From NCBI GenBank assembly GCA_013696915.1, contig JACCXR010000214.1:1-7802 (forward strand): a stretch of 7,802 nucleotides of DNA. The letters run 5' to 3'. A model generated the notes under the pieces. The model ran no database searches. It worked only from the letters and a program-made list of their open reading frames with translations, and had not been told where the DNA came from. Shown here piece by piece: positions 1-5,216 of the stretch. The number at the start of each line of letters is the position of its first letter. The stretch's first letter is position 1. A program made the position numbers and the translations under genes. Source of the stretch: Euzebyaceae bacterium. Lineage in GTDB: Bacteria; Actinomycetota; Nitriliruptoria; Euzebyales; Egibacteraceae.

Positions 1-2
1 GG

Positions 3-75
3 TGGACCCTAGGGGAATCGAACCCCTGACCTCCGCCTTGCAAAGGCGGCGCTCTGCCAATTGAGCTAAGGGCCC
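3..75 (-). tRNA. tRNA-Ala (anticodon TGC)
   Basis: Read on the minus strand this folds into a complete 73-base cloverleaf. The seven-pair acceptor stem contains a G3-U70 wobble, the main identity element for alanyl-tRNA synthetase. The anticodon stem CCGCC/GGCGG closes the loop TTTGCAA, which gives anticodon TGC, and the T arm is AGGGG-TTCGATT-CCCCT. The discriminator is A at position 3. The two bases after it are CC, so a CCA end may be encoded, but the window stops before this can be seen. It is the last gene of the gyrB-gyrA-tRNA-Ile-tRNA-Ala block and lies 11 bases after the small ORF stop, so it is probably cotranscribed with tRNA-Ile. Confidence 0.97.
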
Positions 76-86
76 CGGGCGGGGGG

Positions 87-206
87 TCAGGCGCCGCGGG
101 GCTCTTCCCAGATGGCCTCGTCGAGCTCCCGGTCGCGCTGGCGCTTCAGTGCGACGGCGACGGCGCCCGCCGAAGCCGCGAGGAGGAGGAACAGTCGCTT
201 GCCCAT
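87..206 (-). CDS. DLW-39 family small membrane protein, 39 aa
   Basis: This 39-codon ORF reads MGKRLFLLLAASAGAVAVAL, then a basic KRQRDR stretch, then an acidic tail with DEAIWEEP, and ends in TGA. The start is well supported: GGAGG at 214-218 sits 7 bases upstream of the ATG. Residues 5-20 form one short hydrophobic membrane segment, followed by a charged cytosolic or extracytosolic tail. Actinobacteria carry a conserved peptide of this length between tRNA-Ile and tRNA-Ala downstream of gyrA, named DLW-39 for its length and an Asp-Leu-Trp motif. Here the matching position reads Ala-Ile-Trp after Asp-Glu, so the Trp is kept but the exact motif is not. The function of the family is unknown. 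The assignment rests on length, location, topology and the Trp-containing acidic tail. Confidence 0.85.
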   Translation of the reverse strand: MGKRLFLLLAASAGAVAVALKRQRDRELDEAIWEEPRGA

Positions 207-213
207 GAGGTGG

Positions 214-218
214 CCTCC
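214..218 (-). promoter_or_regulatory. Shine-Dalgarno site of the 39-aa ORF
   Basis: The minus strand reads GGAGG exactly 7 bases before the ATG at 206. This is the strongest ribosome binding site in the leftmost 400 bases, and it argues that the very short ORF is translated and is not spacer between tRNAs. Confidence 0.75.
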
Positions 219-226
219 GGGGGAGG

Positions 227-253
227 GGACGGGGAGTGGGAGCGGACGGGGAG

Positions 254-257
<4 letters not shown>
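227..257. repeat. Direct repeat of 14 bp, period 17
   Basis: The 14-base word GGACGGGGAGTGGG (plus strand) occurs at 227-240 and again, identically, at 244-257. The second copy runs into the 3' end of tRNA-Ile (254-257). On the transcribed strand the last bases of the tRNA plus its trailer are therefore repeated 17 bases downstream, just before the ribosome binding site of the small ORF. It looks like a local slippage duplication, and a role in tRNA 3' processing is only a possibility. Confidence 0.8.
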
Positions 258-327
<70 letters not shown>

Positions 328-339
328 CTCGCGGCCCGT

Positions 340-345
340 AGTCTA
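340..345 (-). promoter_or_regulatory. Possible -10 element upstream of tRNA-Ile
   Basis: The minus strand reads TAGACT, which fits the actinobacterial -10 pattern TANNNT. It ends 12 bases before the tRNA-Ile 5' end, a suitable distance for a short-leader tRNA transcript. At 17-18 bases spacing I see no TTGACA-like -35 element (the sequence there is GTGCGG). Support is therefore only the -10 word and its position. Confidence 0.4.
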
Positions 346-363
346 CCGACCCGCTTATCGAGC

Positions 364-384
364 CGCACGCCGCCCGCTCGTGCG
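364..384 (-). terminator. Weak hairpin after the DUF3566 stop
   Basis: Directly after the DUF3566 stop codon the transcribed strand reads CGCACG, a 9-base loop, then CGTGCG, a perfect 6-pair GC-rich stem. A competing pairing CGAGC/GCTCG overlaps it. There is no U tract, so it is at best a weak or factor-dependent terminator or a processing hairpin between the protein-coding part and the tRNA part of the cluster. Confidence 0.25.
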
Positions 385-876
385 TCATTCCTCCTCGGCG
401 AGGGTGATCCGCAGGCCGCCGAGCAGGTCGGCCACGAGGTTGTAGAGGAACGCGAGGAACACGTTGATGCCCGTCCACAGCACGACGTTGAGCAGACCGA
501 CGAGGAACACGGCCCGCGCGATGTTGCCGCCGTGCACGATCAGGGTGAGCTGCAGGTCGTCGAGGACGCCGACGATGCCCTGGATGACGCCGAGCTGGTT
601 GATGACCGACCAGAACACCGTCAGGCCGAGCATGACGACGAGCAGGAAGCAGAAGTAGAAGATCAGGCTCAGCTTCAGCACCGACCAGGGATCGACCTTC
701 CGGACCGTCGCACGTCGCCGGAGAACACGCCGGGGCGGCGGGGCGGGTTGCTGGGGCGGGACCGCCTGCGGCGGGCGCCGCCGCCGAGTCGGAGTCCCCT
801 GCTCGGTGGTCGCCATCGGCGGGGAGTCTACGCGACGGGCCCCGCGGGTCCGTTCACGCGGCGCGGGCGCAGTCAC
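385..876 (-). CDS. DUF3566 membrane protein
   Basis: The product is a 163-residue membrane protein of the DUF3566 family (Rv0007-type), which is found next to gyrA across actinobacteria and whose function is not established. Residues 1-60 are polar and rich in Arg and Pro (RRRRPP, PPQQPAPPPRR), likely cytosolic. The family-typical VDPWSVLKLS follows at about 61-70. There are two hydrophobic segments, about 68-92 and 121-146, and the protein ends in an acidic LAEEE. The GTG start at 876 overlaps the preceding stop as GTGA and has GGAGG 4 bases upstream. The ATG at 816 (143 residues, MATTEQ) has no Shine-Dalgarno site but sits 8 bases behind a TAGACT word, so a leaderless shorter form is possible. 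The conserved domain is in either version. Confidence 0.88.
   Translation of the reverse strand: MTAPAPRERTRGARRVDSPPMATTEQGTPTRRRRPPQAVPPQQPAPPPRRVLRRRATVRKVDPWSVLKLSLIFYFCFLLVVMLGLTVFWSVINQLGVIQGIVGVLDDLQLTLIVHGGNIARAVFLVGLLNVVLWTGINVFLAFLYNLVADLLGGLRITLAEEE
825..830 (-). promoter_or_regulatory. Possible leaderless promoter -10 for DUF3566
   Basis: The minus strand reads TAGACT, then CCCCGCCG, then the ATG at 816. A -10 element placed like this would start transcription at or beside the ATG, the geometry of leaderless actinobacterial genes. No Shine-Dalgarno site precedes that ATG, which fits. No clear -35 was seen. Confidence 0.3.
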
Positions 877-1583
877 TCCTCCTCCAGGCGCAGGCTGCCG
901 CTCACGATCTCCTCGGCCACCGACAGCAGCTTCAAGCCGCGGTTCCGGGCGTAGCCCCGCATGCGCGCGAAGGCCTCGGGGGGGTCGACGCCGAGCTGCT
1001 CGGACAGCTTGCCCTTCGCCTGCTCGATGACGACGCGGCTGTTCAGGGCATGCTGCAGCTGCTCGCTGAGCTGAGTGGACCGCTCGATCAGGCGGGCGTT
1101 CATGATGTAGGTCGTCGCGACGTCCGCGAGCACCTGGCCAGCGGCCGCGTCGTCGTCGTCGAACCGTCCCGGTTCCTCGCGGTACAGGTTCACGGCCCCG
1201 ATGTGCTCGTCACCGACCTTCATCGGAAAGCTGTACACCGCCCGCAGGCCCTTCTGCAGCGCCAGAGGGGTGAATCGCGGGAACCGGTCGCTGTGCTCCA
1301 GGTCGGTCACCACCACCTGCTCGCCGGTGCGATAGGCATGCAGGCAGGGCCCCTCGTTCAGCTCGATCTGCAGCGACTCGATCGACCGGACGGTCTCGTC
1401 CGACGCGGACACGAACCGCAGGTCTCCCTGGCGATCCTCGAGCATCACTCCCGCGCCGCTCACCGGAAGGATCTCCACGGCCCGGTCGCAGAGCTGGTCG
1501 AGGATGTCGGCGACCTCGTAGTGCGTCACGAGATTGGCGGTGAACTGCAGCAGCGTCTGCGCGAGCCGCTGTTGGTCGACCAT
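873..1583 (-). CDS. GAF and ANTAR domain sensor/antiterminator
   Basis: The 236-residue product has an N-terminal GAF sensor domain (about 20-160, with NEGPCLHAYRTGEQVVVTDL at 77-96 typical of this family). A helical linker (about 161-180) follows, then a complete C-terminal ANTAR domain (about 176-230). The ANTAR hallmarks are R183, the QAKGKL run at 188-193, EAF at 203-205 and the Ala pattern ending SVAEEIV. ANTAR domains bind paired hairpins in nascent RNA and prevent termination. The GAF domain presumably senses a small molecule or redox state, and no ligand can be read from sequence. I chose the ATG at 1583, which has GGAGG 10 bases upstream. A TTG at 1613 would add 10 residues but lacks a ribosome binding site. 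The gene sits between gyrA and DUF3566, where typical actinobacteria have none, and its TGA overlaps the downstream GTG. Confidence 0.92.
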   Translation of the reverse strand: MVDQQRLAQTLLQFTANLVTHYEVADILDQLCDRAVEILPVSGAGVMLEDRQGDLRFVSASDETVRSIESLQIELNEGPCLHAYRTGEQVVVTDLEHSDRFPRFTPLALQKGLRAVYSFPMKVGDEHIGAVNLYREEPGRFDDDDAAAGQVLADVATTYIMNARLIERSTQLSEQLQHALNSRVVIEQAKGKLSEQLGVDPPEAFARMRGYARNRGLKLLSVAEEIVSGSLRLEEE

Positions 1584-1590
1584 GCGATCA

Positions 1591-1602
1591 GGCCCTCCGG
1601 CC
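1591..1602 (-). promoter_or_regulatory. Ribosome binding site inside a small hairpin
   Basis: The transcribed strand reads GGCC-GGAG-GGCC, a 4-pair stem with a tetraloop that holds most of the GGAGG of the GAF-ANTAR gene. The stem is too short to be convincing as a control element, but it places the binding site in a structured context. Confidence 0.3.
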
Positions 1603-1627
1603 GCTACAGGCAACGAGCGCAGCGCGG

Positions 1628-1664
1628 GGCGCGCCGCCGGTCAGTCTAGCGCCGGCGCGCCGGC
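1628..1664. repeat. GC-rich palindromes in the gyrA-GAF gap
   Basis: The 86-base gap between gyrA and the GAF-ANTAR gene holds a perfect 14-bp palindrome, GCCGGCGCGCCGGC (1651-1664), whose core GGCGCGCC recurs at 1628-1635, 26 bp away centre to centre. On the transcribed strand CGCCGG (1657-1652) can also pair with CCGGCG (1640-1635) around an 11-base loop. These could be a weak terminator or attenuator behind gyrA, or paired operator half-sites. No U tract is present. In DNA of this composition such words also arise by chance. Confidence 0.45.
1643..1648 (-). promoter_or_regulatory. Possible -10 element upstream of GAF-ANTAR
   Basis: The minus strand reads TAGACT between the two palindromes. 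A transcript from here would have a leader of about 50 bases to the ATG at 1583. The -35 region is pure GC and does not resemble TTGACA. Support is only the word, its orientation and its noncoding position. Confidence 0.3.
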
Positions 1665-1669
1665 CCGCC

Positions 1670-4180
1670 TCAGTCCTCGTCGAGCTCCTCACCCGGCTCC
1701 TCACCCAGCTCCTCACCCTCCATGACCGGCGCGATGGACGCGACCTTCGCCCCCTGCGACGGCTTCATGACGCGCACGCCCTGGGTGGCCCGCCCGGTGG
1801 GGCGGATGTCCTTGACGTCGGTCCGGATGATCGTGCCGATGTCGCTGACGATGAAGATCTCCTGCTCGTACGCCGCGACGAAGGCGCCGACGAGACCGCC
1901 GCGCTGCGCGACGAGCGTCGCGGTGCGGACCCCCCTGCCCCCGCGCCGCTGCACCGGGTAGCGCTCGAGCGGCGTGCGCTTGCCGTAACCCTCCTCCGTC
2001 ACGACCAGTAGCTGCCCGTCGGCGACGGTCTTGGTCATCGACAGCACCTCGTCGCCTGGGGCGAGTTCCATGCCCTTCACGCCGGACGTGTCACGGCCCA
2101 TCGGGCGGGCGTCGGCCTCGGCGAAGCGGATGGACATCGCCTTGCGCGACACGAGGATGATCTCGTCGTCGCCGGAGGTCACCTGGACGCCGATGAGCTC
2201 GTCGCCGTCCCGCAGGTTGATCGCGATCAGGACCGCGCGCGGAGAGTCGTACTCGGCGAGCGCCGTGCGCTTCACCATGCCGCGGCGGGTCCCGAACATC
2301 AGGTAGCGGCCGCGGGCCTCCTCGGTGTCGAAGCCCTTCAGGTCCACGACCGCCGCGACGGTCTCGTCCGCTTGGAGCGTCAGGCCGGGCACGTTGGCGA
2401 CGTACGTGCCTCGGGCGGTCCTGCTCTTCTCCGGGATCTGCCACGCCTTGAGCCGGTAGATGCGCCCCTGGTTCGTGAAGAAGAGCAGCCAGTGGTGCGT
2501 CGTCGTCACGAACAGGTCCCGCACGATGTCGTCGGGCTTCAGCGCGGTGCCCGACACCCCGCGGCCGCCGCGCCGCTGCGTCCGGTACTCGCTGGCGCGC
2601 ACCCGCTTGACGTAGCCGGCCCGCGTCAGGGTCACGACGACGTCCTCCTCGGCGATCAGGTCCTCCATGTCGAACTCGCCCTCGGCGGGGAGGATCCGCG
2701 AACGCCGGGCGTCGCCGAACTTGTCGCGCAGCTCGGTGAGTTCCTCGACGATGATCCCGCGCACGCGGGCCGGGTCGTCGAGGACCTCGCGCAGCTCGGC
2801 GATGAGCGCCGTGAGTTCGGCGTACTCATCGAGGATCCGCTGCCGCTCGAGGGCGGCCAGCCGCCGGAGCTGCATGTCGAGGATCGCCCGGGCCTGGATT
2901 TCGGACAGGTCGAAGCGCTCCCGCAGACCGCCGAGTGCCGCGTCCGCCGAGGCCGCACCGCGGATCAGGGCGATCACCGCGTCGAGGTTGTCCAGGGCGA
3001 CGATCAAGCCCTGGAGCACATGCGCGCGTTCCTGCGCTTTGCGGAGCCGGTACCGCGTCCGGCGGGTGATGATCTCGACCTGGTGGGCGACGTAGGCGAC
3101 GATCGTGTCCTTCAGCGGCAGCGTCCGCGGGACCCCGTCCACCAGCGAGAGGTTGATGACTCCGAAGCTGTCCTGGAGCTGGGTCATCTTGTAGAGCTGG
3201 TTCAGCACGACCTGGCTGTTGGCGTCGCGCTTCAGGTCGATGACCAGGCGCATGCCCTTGCGGTTCGACTCGTCCCGCAGGTCGGCGATGCCCCCGATCC
3301 GGCGGTCCTTGACGAGCTCGGCGATCTTGATCGCGAGACTGGCCTTGTTCACCTGATACGGGAGCTCGGTGACGACCAGCCGTTCCCGTCCGGCGTGCTC
3401 CTCGACCTCGACGACCGCACGCATCCGCACGGACCCGCGGCCGGTCGCGTAGGCGTCGCGGATGCCCTGCAGGCCCATGATCAGTGCGCCGGTCGGGAAG
3501 TCCGGTCCGGGAACGATCGCGGTGAGCTCCTCGAAGGTCAGGTCGGGGTTGGCGATCGTGGCGATGACCGCGTTGCACATCTCGACGAGGTTGTGCGGCG
3601 GCACGTTCGTCGCCATGCCGACGGCGATGCCGGAACTGCCGTTGACCAGCAGGTTCGGGAAGCGGGACGGCAGGACGAGCGGTTCGGACTCCTGGCCGTC
3701 GTAGTTGTCCTGGTAGTCGACCGTGTCCTCGTCGATGTCGCGCAGGAGCTCCATCGCGATGGGCGACAGCCGCGCCTCGGTGTAGCGCATCGCCGCGGCC
3801 GGGTCGCCGTCGACCGAGCCGAAGTTGCCGTGCCCCTCGATCAGCGGGTAGCGGATCGCCCACGGCTGCGCCATCCGGACCAGGGCGTCGTAGATCGCCC
3901 CGTCGCCGTGCGGGTGGTACTTCTTCATGACGTCGCCGACGGCCGCCGCGGCCTTGCGGTGCTGCGTGCCGGCGCGCATCCCGCCCTCGAACATCGAGTA
4001 GAGGATCCGCCGGTGCACCGGCTTCAAGCCGTCGCGCACGTCCGGGAGGGCGCGCCCGACGATGACCGACATCGCGTAGTCGAGGTAGGAGCGCTGCAGC
4101 TCCTCCTCGATCTCGACGGGCTCGAAGGTCTCCGGCTCCGGCGGCTCCGGCGGCGTCCCCGTCACGGTCTGATCGCTCAT
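1670..4180 (-). CDS. gyrA: DNA gyrase subunit A
   Basis: This is the DNA-cleaving and wrapping subunit of the A2B2 gyrase, which introduces negative supercoils using ATP hydrolysed by GyrB. It is 836 residues and complete. The winged-helix region carries KYHPHGDGAIYD (87-98) and the active-site pair R132-Y133 in AAMRYTEAR; Y133 forms the covalent link to DNA. The GyrA-box QRRGGRG is at 535-541, opening the beta-pinwheel wrapping domain. A second identical box is at 744-750, matching the two boxes known in Mycobacterium GyrA. The final 16 residues are strongly acidic. The ATG start has GAGGA 4 bases upstream and overlaps the upstream lipoprotein stop (ATGA), so translation is probably coupled. 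At the position of E. coli Ser83 this protein has Gly94, while Asp98 (E. coli Asp87) is kept. Confidence 0.99.
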   Translation of the reverse strand: MSDQTVTGTPPEPPEPETFEPVEIEEELQRSYLDYAMSVIVGRALPDVRDGLKPVHRRILYSMFEGGMRAGTQHRKAAAAVGDVMKKYHPHGDGAIYDALVRMAQPWAIRYPLIEGHGNFGSVDGDPAAAMRYTEARLSPIAMELLRDIDEDTVDYQDNYDGQESEPLVLPSRFPNLLVNGSSGIAVGMATNVPPHNLVEMCNAVIATIANPDLTFEELTAIVPGPDFPTGALIMGLQGIRDAYATGRGSVRMRAVVEVEEHAGRERLVVTELPYQVNKASLAIKIAELVKDRRIGGIADLRDESNRKGMRLVIDLKRDANSQVVLNQLYKMTQLQDSFGVINLSLVDGVPRTLPLKDTIVAYVAHQVEIITRRTRYRLRKAQERAHVLQGLIVALDNLDAVIALIRGAASADAALGGLRERFDLSEIQARAILDMQLRRLAALERQRILDEYAELTALIAELREVLDDPARVRGIIVEELTELRDKFGDARRSRILPAEGEFDMEDLIAEEDVVVTLTRAGYVKRVRASEYRTQRRGGRGVSGTALKPDDIVRDLFVTTTHHWLLFFTNQGRIYRLKAWQIPEKSRTARGTYVANVPGLTLQADETVAAVVDLKGFDTEEARGRYLMFGTRRGMVKRTALAEYDSPRAVLIAINLRDGDELIGVQVTSGDDEIILVSRKAMSIRFAEADARPMGRDTSGVKGMELAPGDEVLSMTKTVADGQLLVVTEEGYGKRTPLERYPVQRRGGRGVRTATLVAQRGGLVGAFVAAYEQEIFIVSDIGTIIRTDVKDIRPTGRATQGVRVMKPSQGAKVASIAPVMEGEELGEEPGEELDED
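1684..1718. repeat. 12-bp tandem repeat encoding the GyrA acidic tail
   Basis: The plus-strand word GCTCCTCACCC occurs three times at 1684-1694, 1696-1706 and 1708-1718, a strict 12-bp period. In the gyrA frame each unit is four codons, giving EELG-EEPG-EELD near the end of the protein. The unit length keeps the reading frame, so gain or loss of copies would change only the length of the acidic tail. Confidence 0.85.
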
Positions 4181-5214
4181 GCGTTCCTCACGTCCAGCAC
4201 GACACGGGTCGGGCTCGTCAGCGTGTGCAGGTAGAACTCGTCGGACTCCACCGGGGACACCATGATCCTTACGGTCCCCGGCAGGTCCGTCCGCTCGACG
4301 CCGACGGCGTTGAACGCGGGGTCCTGCAGGTCGAGGCGCTGCCCCACCGCCATGTCCGCCGCGTACTCGACGACGCCGTCGATCTCGAGCACGACGTCGC
4401 CGCCGCGAAGGCTGGCCCGCGTGGGTGGCGGTCCTGCCGCGGCGGCGTCGCCGGTGGCGTCGGCCAGCTCGACGGTCAGTCGGAGGTAGGTCGTGCGCTG
4501 GCGGGCCCGCACGCTGGTCACGCTGACGGGGGAAGCCTCGCGCGATCCCAGCGTCTGGCTCGCGCGGCTGAAACGGCCGAGGTCGACCAGGCCGCCGTCG
4601 TCGGTGATCGGGCCGACGACGCTGGGGTCGCGGACCAGCCGTTCGGGCAGCCCCCAGCCGCCCCAGAACCGGCCGATGTCAAGCCCGGCGCGGCGGCCGT
4701 CGGCCACACCGTCGACCGTGAGCCGCACCTGGGCGATCGTCGGGAACTCGGTCAAGGTGTTCGCGACGGCCGCGAGCGCCAGCGCCTCGTGCTCGGGTGA
4801 GGCGCCGACCGAGGCGGCGTCGGCGATGATCTCCGGCGACAGGTCCACGTACGCCGTGTCGCCGTCGACCCTGAACCCGGTCACCTTCGTGGTGGCCGGC
4901 AGCGGCGCGCGCAGGGCGCCGTCGGCGGCGCCCGGTCCCGCGAGCAGCAGGTCCAGCGCAGCCCTGGGAAGGTCGGCGTCCAGGGGGACCTCCCGCACGA
5001 CCGGGGTGAGGAACGCATCGCGCCCCGTGCCGGAGCGGAAGTACACCCGCAGGTCGACGACGTCGGACGCCTGGACGCTGTCGCGGGCGGCCTCGGCGGC
5101 GGAGGGCGCCACGACCGCGGGCCCCTCCTGCGCCTGGGAGACCTCGGCGGCCGGCGGCGCGGCCGTGCAGGCCGCCAGGACGAGGCAGCCGGCCACCACC
5201 CCCGGGCGCCACAC
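4177..5214 (-). CDS. GerMN / AMIN-like domain lipoprotein
   Basis: This is a 345-residue predicted surface lipoprotein. The N-terminus is a short lipoprotein signal (MWRPGVVAGCLVLAAC) with lipobox L13-A14-A15-C16, so Cys16 would be lipidated and the protein anchored outside the membrane. A low-complexity Ala-rich linker covers about 17-50. A GerMN domain covers about 54-182 (the YVDLSPEI and NTLTEFPTIAQVRLTVDG motifs), as in GerM and LpqB. The C-terminal 110 residues end in LTSPTRVVLDVRN, like AMIN-type peptidoglycan-binding domains; this second call is less certain. The GTG start lies 2 bases after the gyrB stop with only a weak ribosome binding site, and the TGA overlaps the gyrA ATG. It is therefore embedded between the gyrase genes and very likely cotranslated. 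Its link to gyrase function is unknown. Confidence 0.9.
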   Translation of the reverse strand: MWRPGVVAGCLVLAACTAAPPAAEVSQAQEGPAVVAPSAAEAARDSVQASDVVDLRVYFRSGTGRDAFLTPVVREVPLDADLPRAALDLLLAGPGAADGALRAPLPATTKVTGFRVDGDTAYVDLSPEIIADAASVGASPEHEALALAAVANTLTEFPTIAQVRLTVDGVADGRRAGLDIGRFWGGWGLPERLVRDPSVVGPITDDGGLVDLGRFSRASQTLGSREASPVSVTSVRARQRTTYLRLTVELADATGDAAAAGPPPTRASLRGGDVVLEIDGVVEYAADMAVGQRLDLQDPAFNAVGVERTDLPGTVRIMVSPVESDEFYLHTLTSPTRVVLDVRNA

Positions 5215-5216
5215 GG

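Noticed and set aside
1584..1669. A canonical ANTAR dual-hairpin target in the gap before GAF-ANTAR
   Set aside because: I looked for two adjacent stems with six-base loops having A at the first and G at the fourth position and found none; the loops here are 4 or 11 bases.
2372..4234. A 620-codon open frame on the plus strand opposite gyrA
   Set aside because: It is antisense to a complete gyrA, is rich in Arg, Val, Asp and His as expected from reading G/C-ending codons backwards, shows no domain and has no ribosome site. It is a shadow of GC bias.
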